Assembly: GCA_017695015.1 (NCBI GenBank)
Contig: JADIMD010000010.1
Span: 1-64,000, forward strand
Direction of reading: 5' to 3'
Origin: Candidatus Cryptobacteroides faecigallinarum
GTDB taxonomy: Bacteria > Bacteroidota > Bacteroidia > Bacteroidales > UBA932
DNA: 64,000 nt
The notes beneath the pieces are model-generated. The model saw only the letters and a list, made by a program, of their open reading frames with translations, made no database searches and was not told where the DNA came from. Below are positions 51,970-61,052 of the stretch, one piece after another (position 1 is the stretch's first letter; every line of letters starts with the position of its first letter). Made by a program: the position numbers and the translations under genes.

Positions 51970-53877
51970 ATGGCAGAAAGACTGACAATCATCGAATTTG
52001 TCGAAAAATATGTAGACAGGTTCGCGTCCAATACTTTCCTGTGGGAGAAACAGGACGGGAAATGGGTATCCACCACATTTGCGCAGACGCGCAGCGAGGC
52101 ATACCGTATCGGGGCCGGACTGATGGCGCTCGGAGTGCAGAAGGGCGAGAAGGTGGCCCTGCTTTCGGAAGGAAGGAACATGTGGGTGCTCGGGGAGCTC
52201 GGCATCCTGTATGCAGGGGCGGTGAATGTCCCTCTTTCCATCAAGCTGGAAGAGAGCAATGACCTTCTGTTCAGGCTCAAGCATTCCGATTCCAAATACA
52301 TAATGGTGTCAGGCACCCAGCTTCCTAAGATTAGGAAGATTCTCGGGGACCTTCCTGCAGTCGAGAAGGTGATTGTATTCGACGAGCTCCCTGAGTATCA
52401 GGACAAGGAGATTCCTATGTCGGAAATCGTTAAGGCCGGAGATAAATTCCTTGCAGAAAACAGACATCTTTTCATCCAGAGGTACCAGTCTGTCGGACCT
52501 GACGACTATGCCAATATCAGCTATACTTCCGGTACGACGGCGGATCCCAAGGGTATTCTCCTGACGCACAGGAACTATACCGCCAATGTGGAACAGGCGC
52601 AGTCGGTGATAGGGGTTACTCCTGAAGACAGGATGCTGATAATCCTGCCTTTGGACCATTGCTTCGCCCATGTGGCCGGATTCTACACCATGATGTCATA
52701 CGGGGCTTCCATCGGCACTGTTCCTCCGGGACGGACTCCTATGGAGGCTCTGCGCAATATCCCGATGAGCATCCAGGAGCTTCAGCCTACAGTGATGCTT
52801 TCCGTGCCTGCACTTGCGAAGAATTTCAAGAAGAATATCGAGGCAGGCATCAAGGCAAAGGGTCCCAAGGTCGAAAAGCTTTATAATTTTGCCTTGAACA
52901 ATGCGATAAAATACAATAAGGAAGGCTACAACAAGGGCGGTTTCCTTGACTGGTGGCGCAAGCCTCTGATGACCCTTTTCGACAAGCTGATTTTCAGCAA
53001 TGTACGCCAGGCGCTTGGCGGCAAGATGAAGTTCTTCGTCGGAGGAGGGGCTCTGCTGGACATAGATCTCCAGAGGTATTATTATGCGATAGGCATACCG
53101 ATGTACCAGGGTTACGGACTGTCTGAAGCTACGCCTATCATTTCCGCAAACGCTCCTGCAAAACATATTCTCGGCTCTTCGGGAAAAGTGGTTTCTCCGA
53201 TGGAAATCAAGATACTCGATGCGGACGGCAAGGAGCTTCCTTATGGGGAGAAAGGTGAGATTGTCATCAAGGGAGAGAATGTGATGGCAGGCTACTGGAA
53301 GAACCCTAAGGCAACGGCTGAGACCGTGGTGGACGGATGGCTGCATACGGGAGACATGGGTTACATGCGTGATTCGGAGATGCTGTATGTGGTGGGTCGC
53401 TTCAAGTCATTGCTCATCAGCGCGGACGGCGAGAAATACAGCCCTGAAGGAATAGAAGAGTCTCTTGTGGAGAATTCGAAATATATCGACCAGGTGGTGC
53501 TGCACAACAGCCAGGACCCGTATACGATTGCCCTGCTTGTGCCTAACAAGGAGGCTTTGAAGGCATATGTCAAGGAGGTGGCTCCGGAGCTCGACCCTGC
53601 CTCTGTAGATGCCAGGAAGAAGATGCTCCTGAAGATACAGGAGGAGATAGATTCGTATCGCAAGGGAGGGAAGAACTATGGTGCGTTCCCTGAAAGATGG
53701 CTCCCGGCCGCAGTCTGCGTGCTGCCTGAACCTTTCACCGAGCAGAACCATATGGTCAACAGCACCATGAAAATCGTCCGTGGCAAGGTGGAGAAGGCTT
53801 ATGAGGACAGGATGAAATATGCTTATACGCCTGAAGGCAAGGATATCGTCAATCCTCAGAATCTGTCCAGCCTGTAG
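51970..53877 (+). CDS. Long-chain fatty acid--CoA ligase
   Basis: 635-residue AMP-forming ligase that activates fatty acids as acyl-CoA through acyl-adenylate. The AMP-binding signature YTSGTTADPKG is at 185-195, the adenine motif GYGLSEATP at about 380, and the hinge/adenylate motif WLHTGDMGYM at about 457. The C-terminal Lys-containing domain ends NSTMKIVRGKV. It resembles the bubblegum/FadD15 kind with a long middle insert. No signal peptide. Followed by a strong terminator. Confidence 0.93.
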   Translation: MAERLTIIEFVEKYVDRFASNTFLWEKQDGKWVSTTFAQTRSEAYRIGAGLMALGVQKGEKVALLSEGRNMWVLGELGILYAGAVNVPLSIKLEESNDLLFRLKHSDSKYIMVSGTQLPKIRKILGDLPAVEKVIVFDELPEYQDKEIPMSEIVKAGDKFLAENRHLFIQRYQSVGPDDYANISYTSGTTADPKGILLTHRNYTANVEQAQSVIGVTPEDRMLIILPLDHCFAHVAGFYTMMSYGASIGTVPPGRTPMEALRNIPMSIQELQPTVMLSVPALAKNFKKNIEAGIKAKGPKVEKLYNFALNNAIKYNKEGYNKGGFLDWWRKPLMTLFDKLIFSNVRQALGGKMKFFVGGGALLDIDLQRYYYAIGIPMYQGYGLSEATPIISANAPAKHILGSSGKVVSPMEIKILDADGKELPYGEKGEIVIKGENVMAGYWKNPKATAETVVDGWLHTGDMGYMRDSEMLYVVGRFKSLLISADGEKYSPEGIEESLVENSKYIDQVVLHNSQDPYTIALLVPNKEALKAYVKEVAPELDPASVDARKKMLLKIQEEIDSYRKGGKNYGAFPERWLPAAVCVLPEPFTEQNHMVNSTMKIVRGKVEKAYEDRMKYAYTPEGKDIVNPQNLSSL

Positions 53878-53910
53878 TGTGACCGCCCATCCAGGGCAGA
53901 GACGGAAAAT

Positions 53911-53954
53911 AAAGACAGGGACTTGACTCTTTACGGGTCGGGTCCCTGTCTTTT
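53911..53954. terminator. Bidirectional terminator between fatty acid ligase and rubredoxin
   Basis: AAAGACAGGGAC (53911-53922) pairs with GTCCCTGTCTTT (53942-53953). T-rich ends are present on both strands, serving the convergent ligase and rubredoxin genes. Confidence 0.8.
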
Positions 53955-53996
53955 AAGATGTATTCCGTTTATCCAGATGACGGAACTGTTCCGGTA

Positions 53997-54161
53997 TTAT
54001 TCGGCGGCTTCTTCGAAGTCTTCCTTGCCTACGCCGCAAAGAGGGCACACCCAGTCTGCAGGAAGGTCTTCGAATGCAGTCCCTGGAGCTATGCCATTGT
54101 CCGGATCTCCGGCTGCCGGATCGTATACATATCCGCAGATTTTACAAACATACTTTTTCAT
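53997..54161 (-). CDS. Rubredoxin
   Basis: 54-residue small iron protein ([15 protein letters not shown] start). The iron is held by C6, C9, C39 and C42 (CKICG and CPLCG), the canonical rubredoxin spacing, with the conserved [11 protein letters not shown] loop and ADWVCP. It passes single electrons in the cytoplasm, often to peroxide- or superoxide-reducing enzymes in anaerobes. It is a single-gene unit with its own promoter and a shared terminator. Confidence 0.96.
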   Translation of the reverse strand: MKKYVCKICGYVYDPAAGDPDNGIAPGTAFEDLPADWVCPLCGVGKEDFEEAAE

Positions 54162-54192
54162 GGTAACATGTAATTAAAAATGAATAATTAGC

Positions 54193-54223
54193 CAAATATA
54201 CGGAAACCTTTTGTGAAAACCAA
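54193..54223 (-). promoter_or_regulatory. Rubredoxin promoter
   Basis: Read on the minus strand: TTG (54221-54223), 20-bp spacer, TATATTTG (54193-54200). About 31 nt upstream of the ATG. Confidence 0.75.
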
Positions 54224-54323
54224 TCCGTGCGGAGTCTTGTCATATAAAATATAACCATTATAGACCATTACCGAACAAAAATAAAGAAGCAGAAAAAAAT
54301 TGCTGAAAATTTTTCACAAAAAG

Positions 54324-54354
54324 TTTGGAGATTCATATAAAACCATTACCTTTG
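54324..54354 (+). promoter_or_regulatory. Promoter of the candidate small RNA
   Basis: TTTG (54324-54327), 19-bp spacer, TACCTTTG (54347-54354), a full match to the Bacteroidetes promoter. Predicted start near 54361. No open reading frame follows. Confidence 0.75.
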
Positions 54355-54360
54355 CAACGG

Positions 54361-54446
54361 ACATAAGAATTTTTTCGTGTCTATTTGTTAAGTTCGTTTT
54401 ATATACAAGCGGAGTTCCTTGGGGAGGGAGCTCCGCTTTTCTTTTC
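54361..54446 (+). ncRNA. Candidate small RNA of about 85 nt
   Basis: Between rubredoxin and the DUF2807 gene a complete promoter is followed, after about 45 nt of AU-rich sequence without an ATG, by a strong terminator hairpin (54407-54438) with U-run. The unit does not lead into a gene: the next plus-strand gene is about 970 nt away and the nearest gene is convergent. It thus looks like a free-standing small RNA. I cannot match it to a known family. A conserved covarying structure in related genomes would confirm it. Confidence 0.6.
54407..54446 (+). terminator. Terminator of the candidate small RNA
   Basis: AAGCGGAG pairs with CTCCGCTT (54431-54438). The inner TTCCTT/AGGGAG bases extend the stem to about 14 pairs around a GGGG loop, followed by TTTTCTTTTC. 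Confidence 0.85.
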
Positions 54447-54478
54447 ATAATATGTCTGTCAAGTCAGGGGGTAATGGG

Positions 54479-55270
54479 TCAGTGCCTGTTTACTGAAGAG
54501 CCGCCGCTGCATATCGAGTTGTCAGTGGCAGTGCCGGTGAAATCTATTGTGCTGCCTCCAGACAGGGAACACTCAATTGTCCCGTCTGAACTGAATCCTG
54601 CCCAGCTGCCTCCTGACAGGGAACCATAACATTTTTCGATATAGAGCTCATCTTTCGAGTCGTTCCCGAAAAGCTCGGACCCTCCGCCAAGATCCATTTC
54701 GCATTTTGCTGCAGAGCCTGATGCATATATGACAGATCCACCGGAAGCCTCAATATACAGCCTTTCCGTGTTGATCCCGCTTCCCCATGCCACAGATCCT
54801 CCTGAAAGTCTGATTGTCGTGCTGACATTTCTGCTGGTATTGAACTCTATCCTGGATCCGCCTGAAGCGTTGACCGAAAGATTGTCGGCAAAAAAAGTGT
54901 TGCGGCAGGACACGGTAGCGCCGCCTGATCCTGACAGATAGCCTATATCCGGCCTGTAGGGCACTTCCACATAGGTATGGGCTCTGCTCGGGACACTTAT
55001 TCCGTCTGAATATTTTATCCAGAGCTCTCCTTCCGATTCATAGACTTCCACATACGGCAGCACATTGGCATCGCTTTCCACATAGATTCTGTCGGTGTCT
55101 TTCAGAATCACTGTCTCGATTCTGTTCCCGACTTCTATCCCCTTATAGTTATTAGGCGCAGGGATGGTCGTGCTGTCGGTATAGCCGGCAAGTCCGATTC
55201 TCGTTTTGTTGCATCCTGGAAGTACCGCCACCATGAGCGCGGCAAGGGATACAATCACTGCTTTTCTCAT
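54479..55270 (-). CDS. DUF2807 (head GIN domain) lipoprotein
   Basis: 263-residue lipoprotein (lipobox LPGC, Cys 20) from the ATG at 55268-55270. The mature part is a repetitive beta-strand protein in which a GGS-type turn recurs about every 15-25 residues (SGSGGA, ASGGSR, LSGGSV, ASGGSV, LGGGSE, LSGGSW, LSGGST). This is the pattern of the DUF2807 beta-solenoid, found as putative surface adhesin-like proteins in Bacteroidetes. Function unproven. It is convergent with the small RNA unit. Confidence 0.85.
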   Translation of the reverse strand: MRKAVIVSLAALMVAVLPGCNKTRIGLAGYTDSTTIPAPNNYKGIEVGNRIETVILKDTDRIYVESDANVLPYVEVYESEGELWIKYSDGISVPSRAHTYVEVPYRPDIGYLSGSGGATVSCRNTFFADNLSVNASGGSRIEFNTSRNVSTTIRLSGGSVAWGSGINTERLYIEASGGSVIYASGSAAKCEMDLGGGSELFGNDSKDELYIEKCYGSLSGGSWAGFSSDGTIECSLSGGSTIDFTGTATDNSICSGGSSVNRH

Positions 55271-55412
55271 ATTGTCTTCAATTATAACCATTGACAAGAT
55301 GCCGCTTTTATTGAAATGTTGCACCGAATATTTTCCATCTATCTAAAAAAATTGTTACCTTTACACGATTTTGTGAACATTTCATAATTTAATAACAATA
55401 AAATAGATAACA

Positions 55413-56690
55413 ATGAACAAGAAAGGTAATGTCCTGGCTATTGCAATCATGTTCTTTCTTTTTGCAATGATCTCGTTCGTGACAGGACTCCAGAACCCTA
55501 TGGGTATCATCGTCAAGGCTCAGTTCGGAGCTACAAATGCAATGTCTCAGCTCGGAAATCTCGCAAACTTCATCGCTTACGCGTTCATGGGACTTCCTGC
55601 AGGTTTCATCCTGAAAAAATACGGTTATAAGGTGACTTCCATGGCTGCTGTGGCTGTCGGTTTCATCGGAGTGGGCATATCATGGCTTTCAGGAGTTGCA
55701 GAGAGCTTCGGCGTATATCTTACAGGTGCGTTCGTGTCAGGTTTCTCGATGTGTATGCTCAATACAGTGGTGAACCCTATGCTCAACACCCTCGGCGGTG
55801 GCGGAAACAAGGGCAACCAGCTGATCCAGTTCGGAGGCTCCCTGAATTCACTCGCGGCTACGATAGTGCCGGTGCTTGTCGGCTATCTTATCGGTGATGC
55901 TGCAAGCGCAAGGATTTCAGATGCCAATCCTGCACTTTTCATAGCAATGGGCATCTTTGCTGTGGCATTCATCATCATCGCCTTCTCCCAGATTCCTGAG
56001 CCTGAGCTTGAGGCAGCAAAGGCTGCTGCGGCTGCCGGAAAGGAAGAGGAGGGCACCATGGCGAGCATCAAGGGCGCACTTTCACACAAGAACCTTGTGT
56101 TCGGTGTCATCGCCATCTTCCTGTATGTAGGTATCGAGGTCGGCATCCCTAACATTGCCAATCTTTATATGACTTCTTCAGAAGTGGGCATTTCAGCGGC
56201 TGTGGCAGGTACTGTAGTCGGAATGTACTGGCTTCTCATGCTTTGCGGCCGTCTCCTCGGCGGTTTCATCGGAGGAAAGGTTTCCAGCAAGGCAATGATG
56301 ACGGCAGTGAGCTCGATAGCTATCCTGTTCCTTCTTATCGGTATGTTCCTTCCGGATACAAAGGTGATGTTCCCTGCAATCAACGCTGATCTTTCCTTCA
56401 GTCTGGTGCAGATTCCTCTCGGAGTAGTATTCTTCGTTCTCTGCGGTCTCTGTACATCCGTGATGTGGGGAGCGATCTTCAACCTTGCTGTCGAGGGCCT
56501 CGGCAAATACACTTCTATCGCATCAGGCCTCTTCATGGTGATGGTGTGCGGTGGCGGTGTGCTTCCTGTTATCCAGGGTGCGGTTGCAGATGCATTCAAC
56601 TATATCGACAGCTATTGGGTGCTGATAGTCGCACTTGCATATATCCTCTGGTTCGCCCTTTTCGGCTCCAAGGTGTCAAAGGCAGAATAA
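55413..56690 (+). CDS. MFS sugar permease, FucP/GlcP-like (FHS family)
   Basis: 425-residue, 12-segment proton-linked sugar importer of the FHS family (fucose, glucose/galactose). Typical features are the N-terminal segment FAMISFVTGLQNP, the GFILKKYGYK loop, FVSGFSMCMLNTVVNPML, and Gln/Asn residues in LIQFGGSLNSLAATIVPVL. A glucokinase gene of the ROK family follows 27 nt later, so glucose is the likely substrate. The best promoter match is TACCTTTA (55356-55363), one base off, with a leader of about 45 nt. Confidence 0.88.
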   Translation: MNKKGNVLAIAIMFFLFAMISFVTGLQNPMGIIVKAQFGATNAMSQLGNLANFIAYAFMGLPAGFILKKYGYKVTSMAAVAVGFIGVGISWLSGVAESFGVYLTGAFVSGFSMCMLNTVVNPMLNTLGGGGNKGNQLIQFGGSLNSLAATIVPVLVGYLIGDAASARISDANPALFIAMGIFAVAFIIIAFSQIPEPELEAAKAAAAAGKEEEGTMASIKGALSHKNLVFGVIAIFLYVGIEVGIPNIANLYMTSSEVGISAAVAGTVVGMYWLLMLCGRLLGGFIGGKVSSKAMMTAVSSIAILFLLIGMFLPDTKVMFPAINADLSFSLVQIPLGVVFFVLCGLCTSVMWGAIFNLAVEGLGKYTSIASGLFMVMVCGGGVLPVIQGAVADAFNYIDSYWVLIVALAYILWFALFGSKVSKAE

Positions 56691-56717
56691 TAATAATCAG
56701 ATAAAACAAGAAGTATT

Positions 56718-57677
56718 ATGGAATCACAACTTGTCGTAGGAATCGATGTAGGTGGACAGACCTCCAAACTCGGAGTTGTCGATGCAAGAGGAACAGTCCT
56801 CGCGCAGACAGTCATCAGGACAGATCTTTATGATACTGTAGAGCCATACATCGATGACCTTGCAGAGGCTTTGAAGAAAATCGTAAAGGAAGCCAATGCT
56901 GAAGGGAATATCAGGGGTATCGGTATAGGTGCTCCTAATGGCAACTACTATAAGGGGTCAATCGCTTATGCTCCTAATATCGCCTGGGGCAGGGACGGTG
57001 ACATTCCTTTTGCAAAGCTCCTTTCTGCCCGTATCGGCGGTCTGCCAGTGGCTCTGACCAATGATGCGAATGCGGCTGCTGTCGGAGAAATGACCTATGG
57101 CGCTGCACGAGGCATGAAGAACTTCATAATGATAACCCTCGGGACAGGAGTGGGAAGCGGTATCGTCATCAACGGTGAGATCGTATATGGACATGACGGT
57201 TTTGCCGGAGAGCTCGGCCACACTACTGCTGTGCGCAACAACGGAAGAATCTGCAACTGCGGCCGTACAGGATGTCTCGAAACCTACTGCTCTGCCATCG
57301 GAGTAGCCCGTACAGCCCGTGAATGGCTTCAGCTCAGCGATGAGCCTTCATCTTTGCGCAGCCTTGACAACATCACTTCCAAGGACATTTACGAGGCAGC
57401 CAAGGAGGGAGACAAGATGGCTCTCAAGATCTTCGATTTCACAGGCAAGATGCTCGGAAAGTCTTTCGCAGATTTCGTGGCATTCAGTGCTCCTGAAGCC
57501 ATCGTCCTGTTCGGCGGTCTTGCAAGGGCCAAGGAATTCCTTCTCGGTCCTATCGAGGAGTCTATGAACGAGAACCTGCTCCGTCTCTGGAAAGGCAAGA
57601 TCAAGATTGTCTTCTCTCAGCTCAAGGAGTCCGACGCAGCCATCCTCGGCGCTTCAGCCCTCGCATGGGAGCTGTAG
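56718..57677 (+). CDS. ROK family glucokinase
   Basis: 319-residue sugar kinase. The phosphate motif GIDVGGQTSKLG lies at 9-20, the catalytic Asp in LTNDANAA, and the ROK zinc signature GHTTA followed by CNCGRTGCLE. ROK kinases with this context phosphorylate glucose entering through the adjacent permease to feed glycolysis. The ATG at 56718 is 27 nt after the permease stop. Other hexoses are possible. A compact hairpin follows. Confidence 0.9.
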   Translation: MESQLVVGIDVGGQTSKLGVVDARGTVLAQTVIRTDLYDTVEPYIDDLAEALKKIVKEANAEGNIRGIGIGAPNGNYYKGSIAYAPNIAWGRDGDIPFAKLLSARIGGLPVALTNDANAAAVGEMTYGAARGMKNFIMITLGTGVGSGIVINGEIVYGHDGFAGELGHTTAVRNNGRICNCGRTGCLETYCSAIGVARTAREWLQLSDEPSSLRSLDNITSKDIYEAAKEGDKMALKIFDFTGKMLGKSFADFVAFSAPEAIVLFGGLARAKEFLLGPIEESMNENLLRLWKGKIKIVFSQLKESDAAILGASALAWEL

Positions 57678-57707
57678 TGGCGAAGACACTGTCAAGCATA
57701 TAGAAGT

Positions 57708-57735
57708 CAAGCCCCGCCGAAGCGGGGCTTGCTTG
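57708..57735. terminator. Terminator between glucokinase and der
   Basis: CAAGCCCCGC (57708-57717), CGAA tetraloop, GCGGGGCTTG (57722-57731). A short T-rich tail follows on the plus strand. It lies between convergent genes and probably serves both. Confidence 0.75.
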
Positions 57736-57767
57736 TTGTATACCGTCTTGGACTTTTAAGTGTCCGG

Positions 57768-59078
57768 CTATTTCTTTCGGATGAATATCTGCACAGGGCA
57801 GCCGCAGAAATCGAATTTCTCCCTCAGCTTGTTCTCCAGGAATCTCTTGTAAGGCTCCTTTACATATTGCGGAAGATTGCAGAAGAAAGCGAATGCAGGA
57901 AAACGGGTCGGAAGCTGCGTCGCATATTTAATCTTGATGTATTTCCCTTTCCATGCAGGAGGAGGGAAGTTCTCGATCTCAGGCAGCATCTCGTCGTTCA
58001 GCACGGATGTGGATATCTTCTTCGAATAGTTGTTGTAGACCATCGATGCAGCGTTCAGCACATCCAGAATCCTCTGTTTGTTGATGACTGAAGTGAACAC
58101 CAGCGGAATGTCATTGAAAGGGGCAAGCCTTGCCTTGAGGGCTTCGGTATATTCCCTCATGGTGTTGGTGTCCTTCTCGATGAGGTCCCATTTGTTCACG
58201 ACTATCACACAGCCCTTCCTGTTCCTTACGATAAGGTTGAATATGCTCATGTCCTGGGCTTCCAGTCCGGTCTGCGCGTCTATCATCAGGATGCAGACAT
58301 CAGAGTGCTCGATGGTCCTGATGGAACGGAGTACGGAATAGAATTCCAGGTCTTCATGCACCTTGTTCTTTTTCCTCATCCCGGCCGTGTCCACAAGCAT
58401 GAACTCATGCCCGAACTTGTTGTAGTATGTGGAGATGGAGTCTCTCGTAGTCCCTGCTACCGGAGTGACGATATTGCGTTCCGTGCCGAGCAGCGCATTT
58501 GTCAGGGATGATTTGCCGACATTCGGCTTGCCTACGATGGCTATGTGTGGAAGGTCCGGATGGTCGTCTTCAGCCCCTGAATCCTGCGGCAGACGCCTTG
58601 TGATCTCATCGAGCAGGTCTCCTGTGCCACCTCCCGTCGCGGCGGAGATGCAGAACAGGTTCTCCCCGAGCCCGAGTGAGTAGAACTGGTAGGCATCGTA
58701 CATCTTGTCGCCAGTGTCGACCTTGTTGACGGCAAGCACGACGGGCTTTCCGCTGCGCCTGAGGATGTCGGCTATTTCGGCATCATAGTCGGTGATGCCG
58801 GTCTGCGCCTCCACCATGAACAGTACGAGATCGGATTCCTCAATCGCCAGGATTACCTGCTTCCTGATTTCGGCCTCGAATACATCGTCTGAATTGCTGG
58901 TGTATCCGCCTGTGTCCACAACGGAGAATTCTCTGCCGCACCATTCGCTTTTGCCGTAATGTCTGTCACGGGTCACGCCGGCGGTTTCGTCAACGATGGC
59001 CTGCCGCATCCCGACAAGGCGGTTGAAAAGTGTGGATTTGCCCACATTAGGTCGTCCTACTATAGCTACAAGACTCAT
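57768..59078 (-). CDS. der: Ribosome biogenesis GTPase Der (EngA)
   Basis: 436-residue double GTPase needed for maturation of the 50S ribosomal subunit. First G domain with GRPNVGKS (8-15), DTGG and NKVD; second G domain with GKPNVGKS at about 181, DTAG and NKWD; then the C-terminal KH-like domain. The length is normal. It is the last gene of the engB-prs-membrane protein-der series, starting 12 nt after the small Cys-rich gene. Confidence 0.97.
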   Translation of the reverse strand: MSLVAIVGRPNVGKSTLFNRLVGMRQAIVDETAGVTRDRHYGKSEWCGREFSVVDTGGYTSNSDDVFEAEIRKQVILAIEESDLVLFMVEAQTGITDYDAEIADILRRSGKPVVLAVNKVDTGDKMYDAYQFYSLGLGENLFCISAATGGGTGDLLDEITRRLPQDSGAEDDHPDLPHIAIVGKPNVGKSSLTNALLGTERNIVTPVAGTTRDSISTYYNKFGHEFMLVDTAGMRKKNKVHEDLEFYSVLRSIRTIEHSDVCILMIDAQTGLEAQDMSIFNLIVRNRKGCVIVVNKWDLIEKDTNTMREYTEALKARLAPFNDIPLVFTSVINKQRILDVLNAASMVYNNYSKKISTSVLNDEMLPEIENFPPPAWKGKYIKIKYATQLPTRFPAFAFFCNLPQYVKEPYKRFLENKLREKFDFCGCPVQIFIRKK

Positions 59079-59090
59079 ATCAGTGTCAGT

Positions 59091-59342
59091 TTAATTGATC
59101 TCGCATCCCGAGCAGTCTCCGCATCCTATGTCACTGCATGTCGGATGGTTCTTCCCGTGCTTGCGTCCCCACAGGCGCAGTTCCTCCTCCTTTGCACAGA
59201 TGATGCCCCTTTTGCGCATTTCCTTGTTCCGGCTGATCTCCGTCTCCGGGAAACGGCCGTTCTTACGGAATATGATATTGAAACATAATCCGATGACGCA
59301 CAGTCCTACAAGGACAACTGCCGCAAGGAGGATTTCCCACAT
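59091..59342 (-). CDS. Small Cys-rich membrane protein
   Basis: 83 residues. One membrane segment (4-26) is followed by a basic stretch (RKNGRFPETEISRNKEMRKR, 26-45), C49 and a C-terminal cluster C69, C74, C77, C80. Similar short proteins occur in many Bacteroidetes without assigned function. The CysxxCysxxCys cluster could bind a metal or an iron-sulfur centre; this is inference. It lies between prs (29 nt upstream) and der (12 nt downstream) on the same transcript. Confidence 0.75.
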   Translation of the reverse strand: MWEILLAAVVLVGLCVIGLCFNIIFRKNGRFPETEISRNKEMRKRGIICAKEEELRLWGRKHGKNHPTCSDIGCGDCSGCEIN

Positions 59343-59371
59343 AAGCCTGTCTTTTACTGTTTGTCAGCCAA

Positions 59372-60322
59372 TCAGTTGATGAAGCTCGAACTGATCGGTT
59401 CGTAGTTGTATACCTTGTCGATGATGTCGGCGAAAGTCTCGGCCATGGAGAGGACGGTGATCTTGCTCCTGTCCCTTTCCGGATCAGTGGTGAGAGGAAT
59501 TGTGTCGGTAACGATTACCTCCTCAAGAGCCGAAGCCGCAATCTTTTCGTATGCACTGCCTGAGAACACCGCGTGTGTAGCGCAGGCCCTGACGCTCGAT
59601 GCCCCCATCTCTTTCAGGACATTTGCAGCCTTTGTCAATGTTCCTGCAGTGTCAATCATGTCATCCACTATTATGACATTCTTGCCTGCCACATCTCCGA
59701 TAGCTGTGATGGAGCCTACCACATTGGCTTTTTCCCTTGACTTGTGGCAGATGATCACAGGGCACTGGAGATATCTTGCATAGGCATTCGCCCTTTTCGC
59801 TCCTCCCATGTCAGGCGCAGCGATAGCAAGGTTCTCGATGTTCATGTCCCTGAGATAAGGGAGGAACACTGTGCTTGCATAGATATGGTCGACAGGGAAA
59901 TCGAAGAATCCCTGGATCTGATCCGCATGAAGGTCGCATGTCATCACCCTGTCACATCCTGCTGCATGCAGAAGATTTGCAACCAGCTTTGCTCCTATCG
60001 GTACGCGCGGCTTGTCCTTGCGGTCCTGCCTTGCCCAGCCGAAATACGGCATTACGGCGATGACAGTGTGTGCTGATGCCCTTTTGGCTGCGTCTATCAT
60101 GAGAAGCAGCTCGAACAGGTTGTCAACTGGCGGAAAGGTTGACTGTATGATGAATACGGTCGCACCCCTTACACTCTCGTTCAGAGACGGCTGGAATTCT
60201 CCGTCACTGAATGTGAGGACATCTGATTCTCCGAGGTTGATACCAAGAGCTTTGACTATCTTTTCTGCGAAAGGCCTGGAGCTCCTGCCAGCAAAAATCT
60301 TCAGTTTGTGTTCGTTGTGCAT
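59372..60322 (-). CDS. prs: Ribose-phosphate pyrophosphokinase
   Basis: 316-residue enzyme making PRPP from ribose-5-phosphate and ATP for nucleotide, His and Trp synthesis. The catalytic flexible loop region (PYFGWARQDRKDKPRVPIGA), the metal-binding CDLHADQIQGFF and the PRPP loop VDDMIDTAGT are present. Full length. It starts 12 nt after engB. Confidence 0.97.
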   Translation of the reverse strand: MHNEHKLKIFAGRSSRPFAEKIVKALGINLGESDVLTFSDGEFQPSLNESVRGATVFIIQSTFPPVDNLFELLLMIDAAKRASAHTVIAVMPYFGWARQDRKDKPRVPIGAKLVANLLHAAGCDRVMTCDLHADQIQGFFDFPVDHIYASTVFLPYLRDMNIENLAIAAPDMGGAKRANAYARYLQCPVIICHKSREKANVVGSITAIGDVAGKNVIIVDDMIDTAGTLTKAANVLKEMGASSVRACATHAVFSGSAYEKIAASALEEVIVTDTIPLTTDPERDRSKITVLSMAETFADIIDKVYNYEPISSSFIN

Positions 60323-60334
60323 GTCAGTATCAGT

Positions 60335-60937
60335 TTAGTTTTTGAGGGTTTTCAATATTTCTCCGATATAGTTCAGGACTTCTTCTTTCCCGAGACCAGT
60401 TTCGGATGAGCTTTCGAATATTGGAGGCAGCTCTTCCCAGCGGTCCAGCAGAATCTGCTTGTTCCTCTCTATCTGCCGGGCCCGTGCCACAGGGCCGAGC
60501 TTGTCCCCCTTGGTGAAGATGATGGAAAACGGGATGTCGCTGGTCCCCAGCTCGTCCAGAAAATCCATGTCCGTCTTCATGATGTCGTGGCGGCAGTCGA
60601 TCAGGACAAAGAGAAGCACCATTTCCTCAGAAAAGTTGAGGTAGTTCCGGATGACATCCTCGAGCTTCTTCTTGTCCGTGGCTGACATCTTTGCGTAGCC
60701 ATATCCCGGAAGGTCCACAAGATACCATTCATTATTGATGAGGAAATGGTTCACGAGACGGGTCTTGCCGGGCTGGCTCGATGTCATTGCGAGCTTGCTG
60801 TTGCCGCACAGCATGTTGATAAGAGAGGACTTCCCTACATTCGATCTTCCGATGAATGCAAATTCCGGGAGTTTCTGCTTCGGTTTTTCAGATACTCTCG
60901 TGCTGCTTCCAGCGAATTTTGCCTCAGATATCTTCAT
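60335..60937 (-). CDS. engB: Ribosome biogenesis GTP-binding protein EngB (YsxC/YihA)
   Basis: 200-residue single-domain GTPase for 50S assembly. From the ATG at 60935-60937: G1 GRSNVGKS (30-37), G2 PGKTR, G3 DLPGYG, G4 TKGD. A longer frame would begin close to the promoter and adds a non-conserved stretch. First gene of an operon with prs and der, so two ribosome-assembly GTPases are co-transcribed. Confidence 0.95.
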   Translation of the reverse strand: MKISEAKFAGSSTRVSEKPKQKLPEFAFIGRSNVGKSSLINMLCGNSKLAMTSSQPGKTRLVNHFLINNEWYLVDLPGYGYAKMSATDKKKLEDVIRNYLNFSEEMVLLFVLIDCRHDIMKTDMDFLDELGTSDIPFSIIFTKGDKLGPVARARQIERNKQILLDRWEELPPIFESSSETGLGKEEVLNYIGEILKTLKN

Positions 60938-60967
60938 GGATGTTACAGAAATGTTTACAATCGGGGG

Positions 60968-60975
60968 CAAAGATA
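60968..60975 (-). promoter_or_regulatory. -7 box of the engB operon
   Basis: CAAAGATA on the plus strand reads TATCTTTG on the minus strand, 30 nt upstream of the engB ATG. Confidence 0.6.
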
Positions 60976-61019
60976 ATCAAAAATGCATCGGACGCATAAA
61001 TTTATTGAAAAATTATTTC

Positions 61020-61027
61020 TAATTTTG
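61020..61027 (+). promoter_or_regulatory. -7 box of the glycogen genes
   Basis: TAATTTTG, 25 nt upstream of the branching-enzyme ATG. No clear -33 element. Confidence 0.55.
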
Positions 61028-61052
61028 AGGATGCACACATATTTTTATAGAT

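Noticed and set aside
54300-54629. Plus-strand open frame across the small RNA unit
   Set aside because: It begins before the predicted transcript start, runs through the terminator and continues antisense to the DUF2807 gene.
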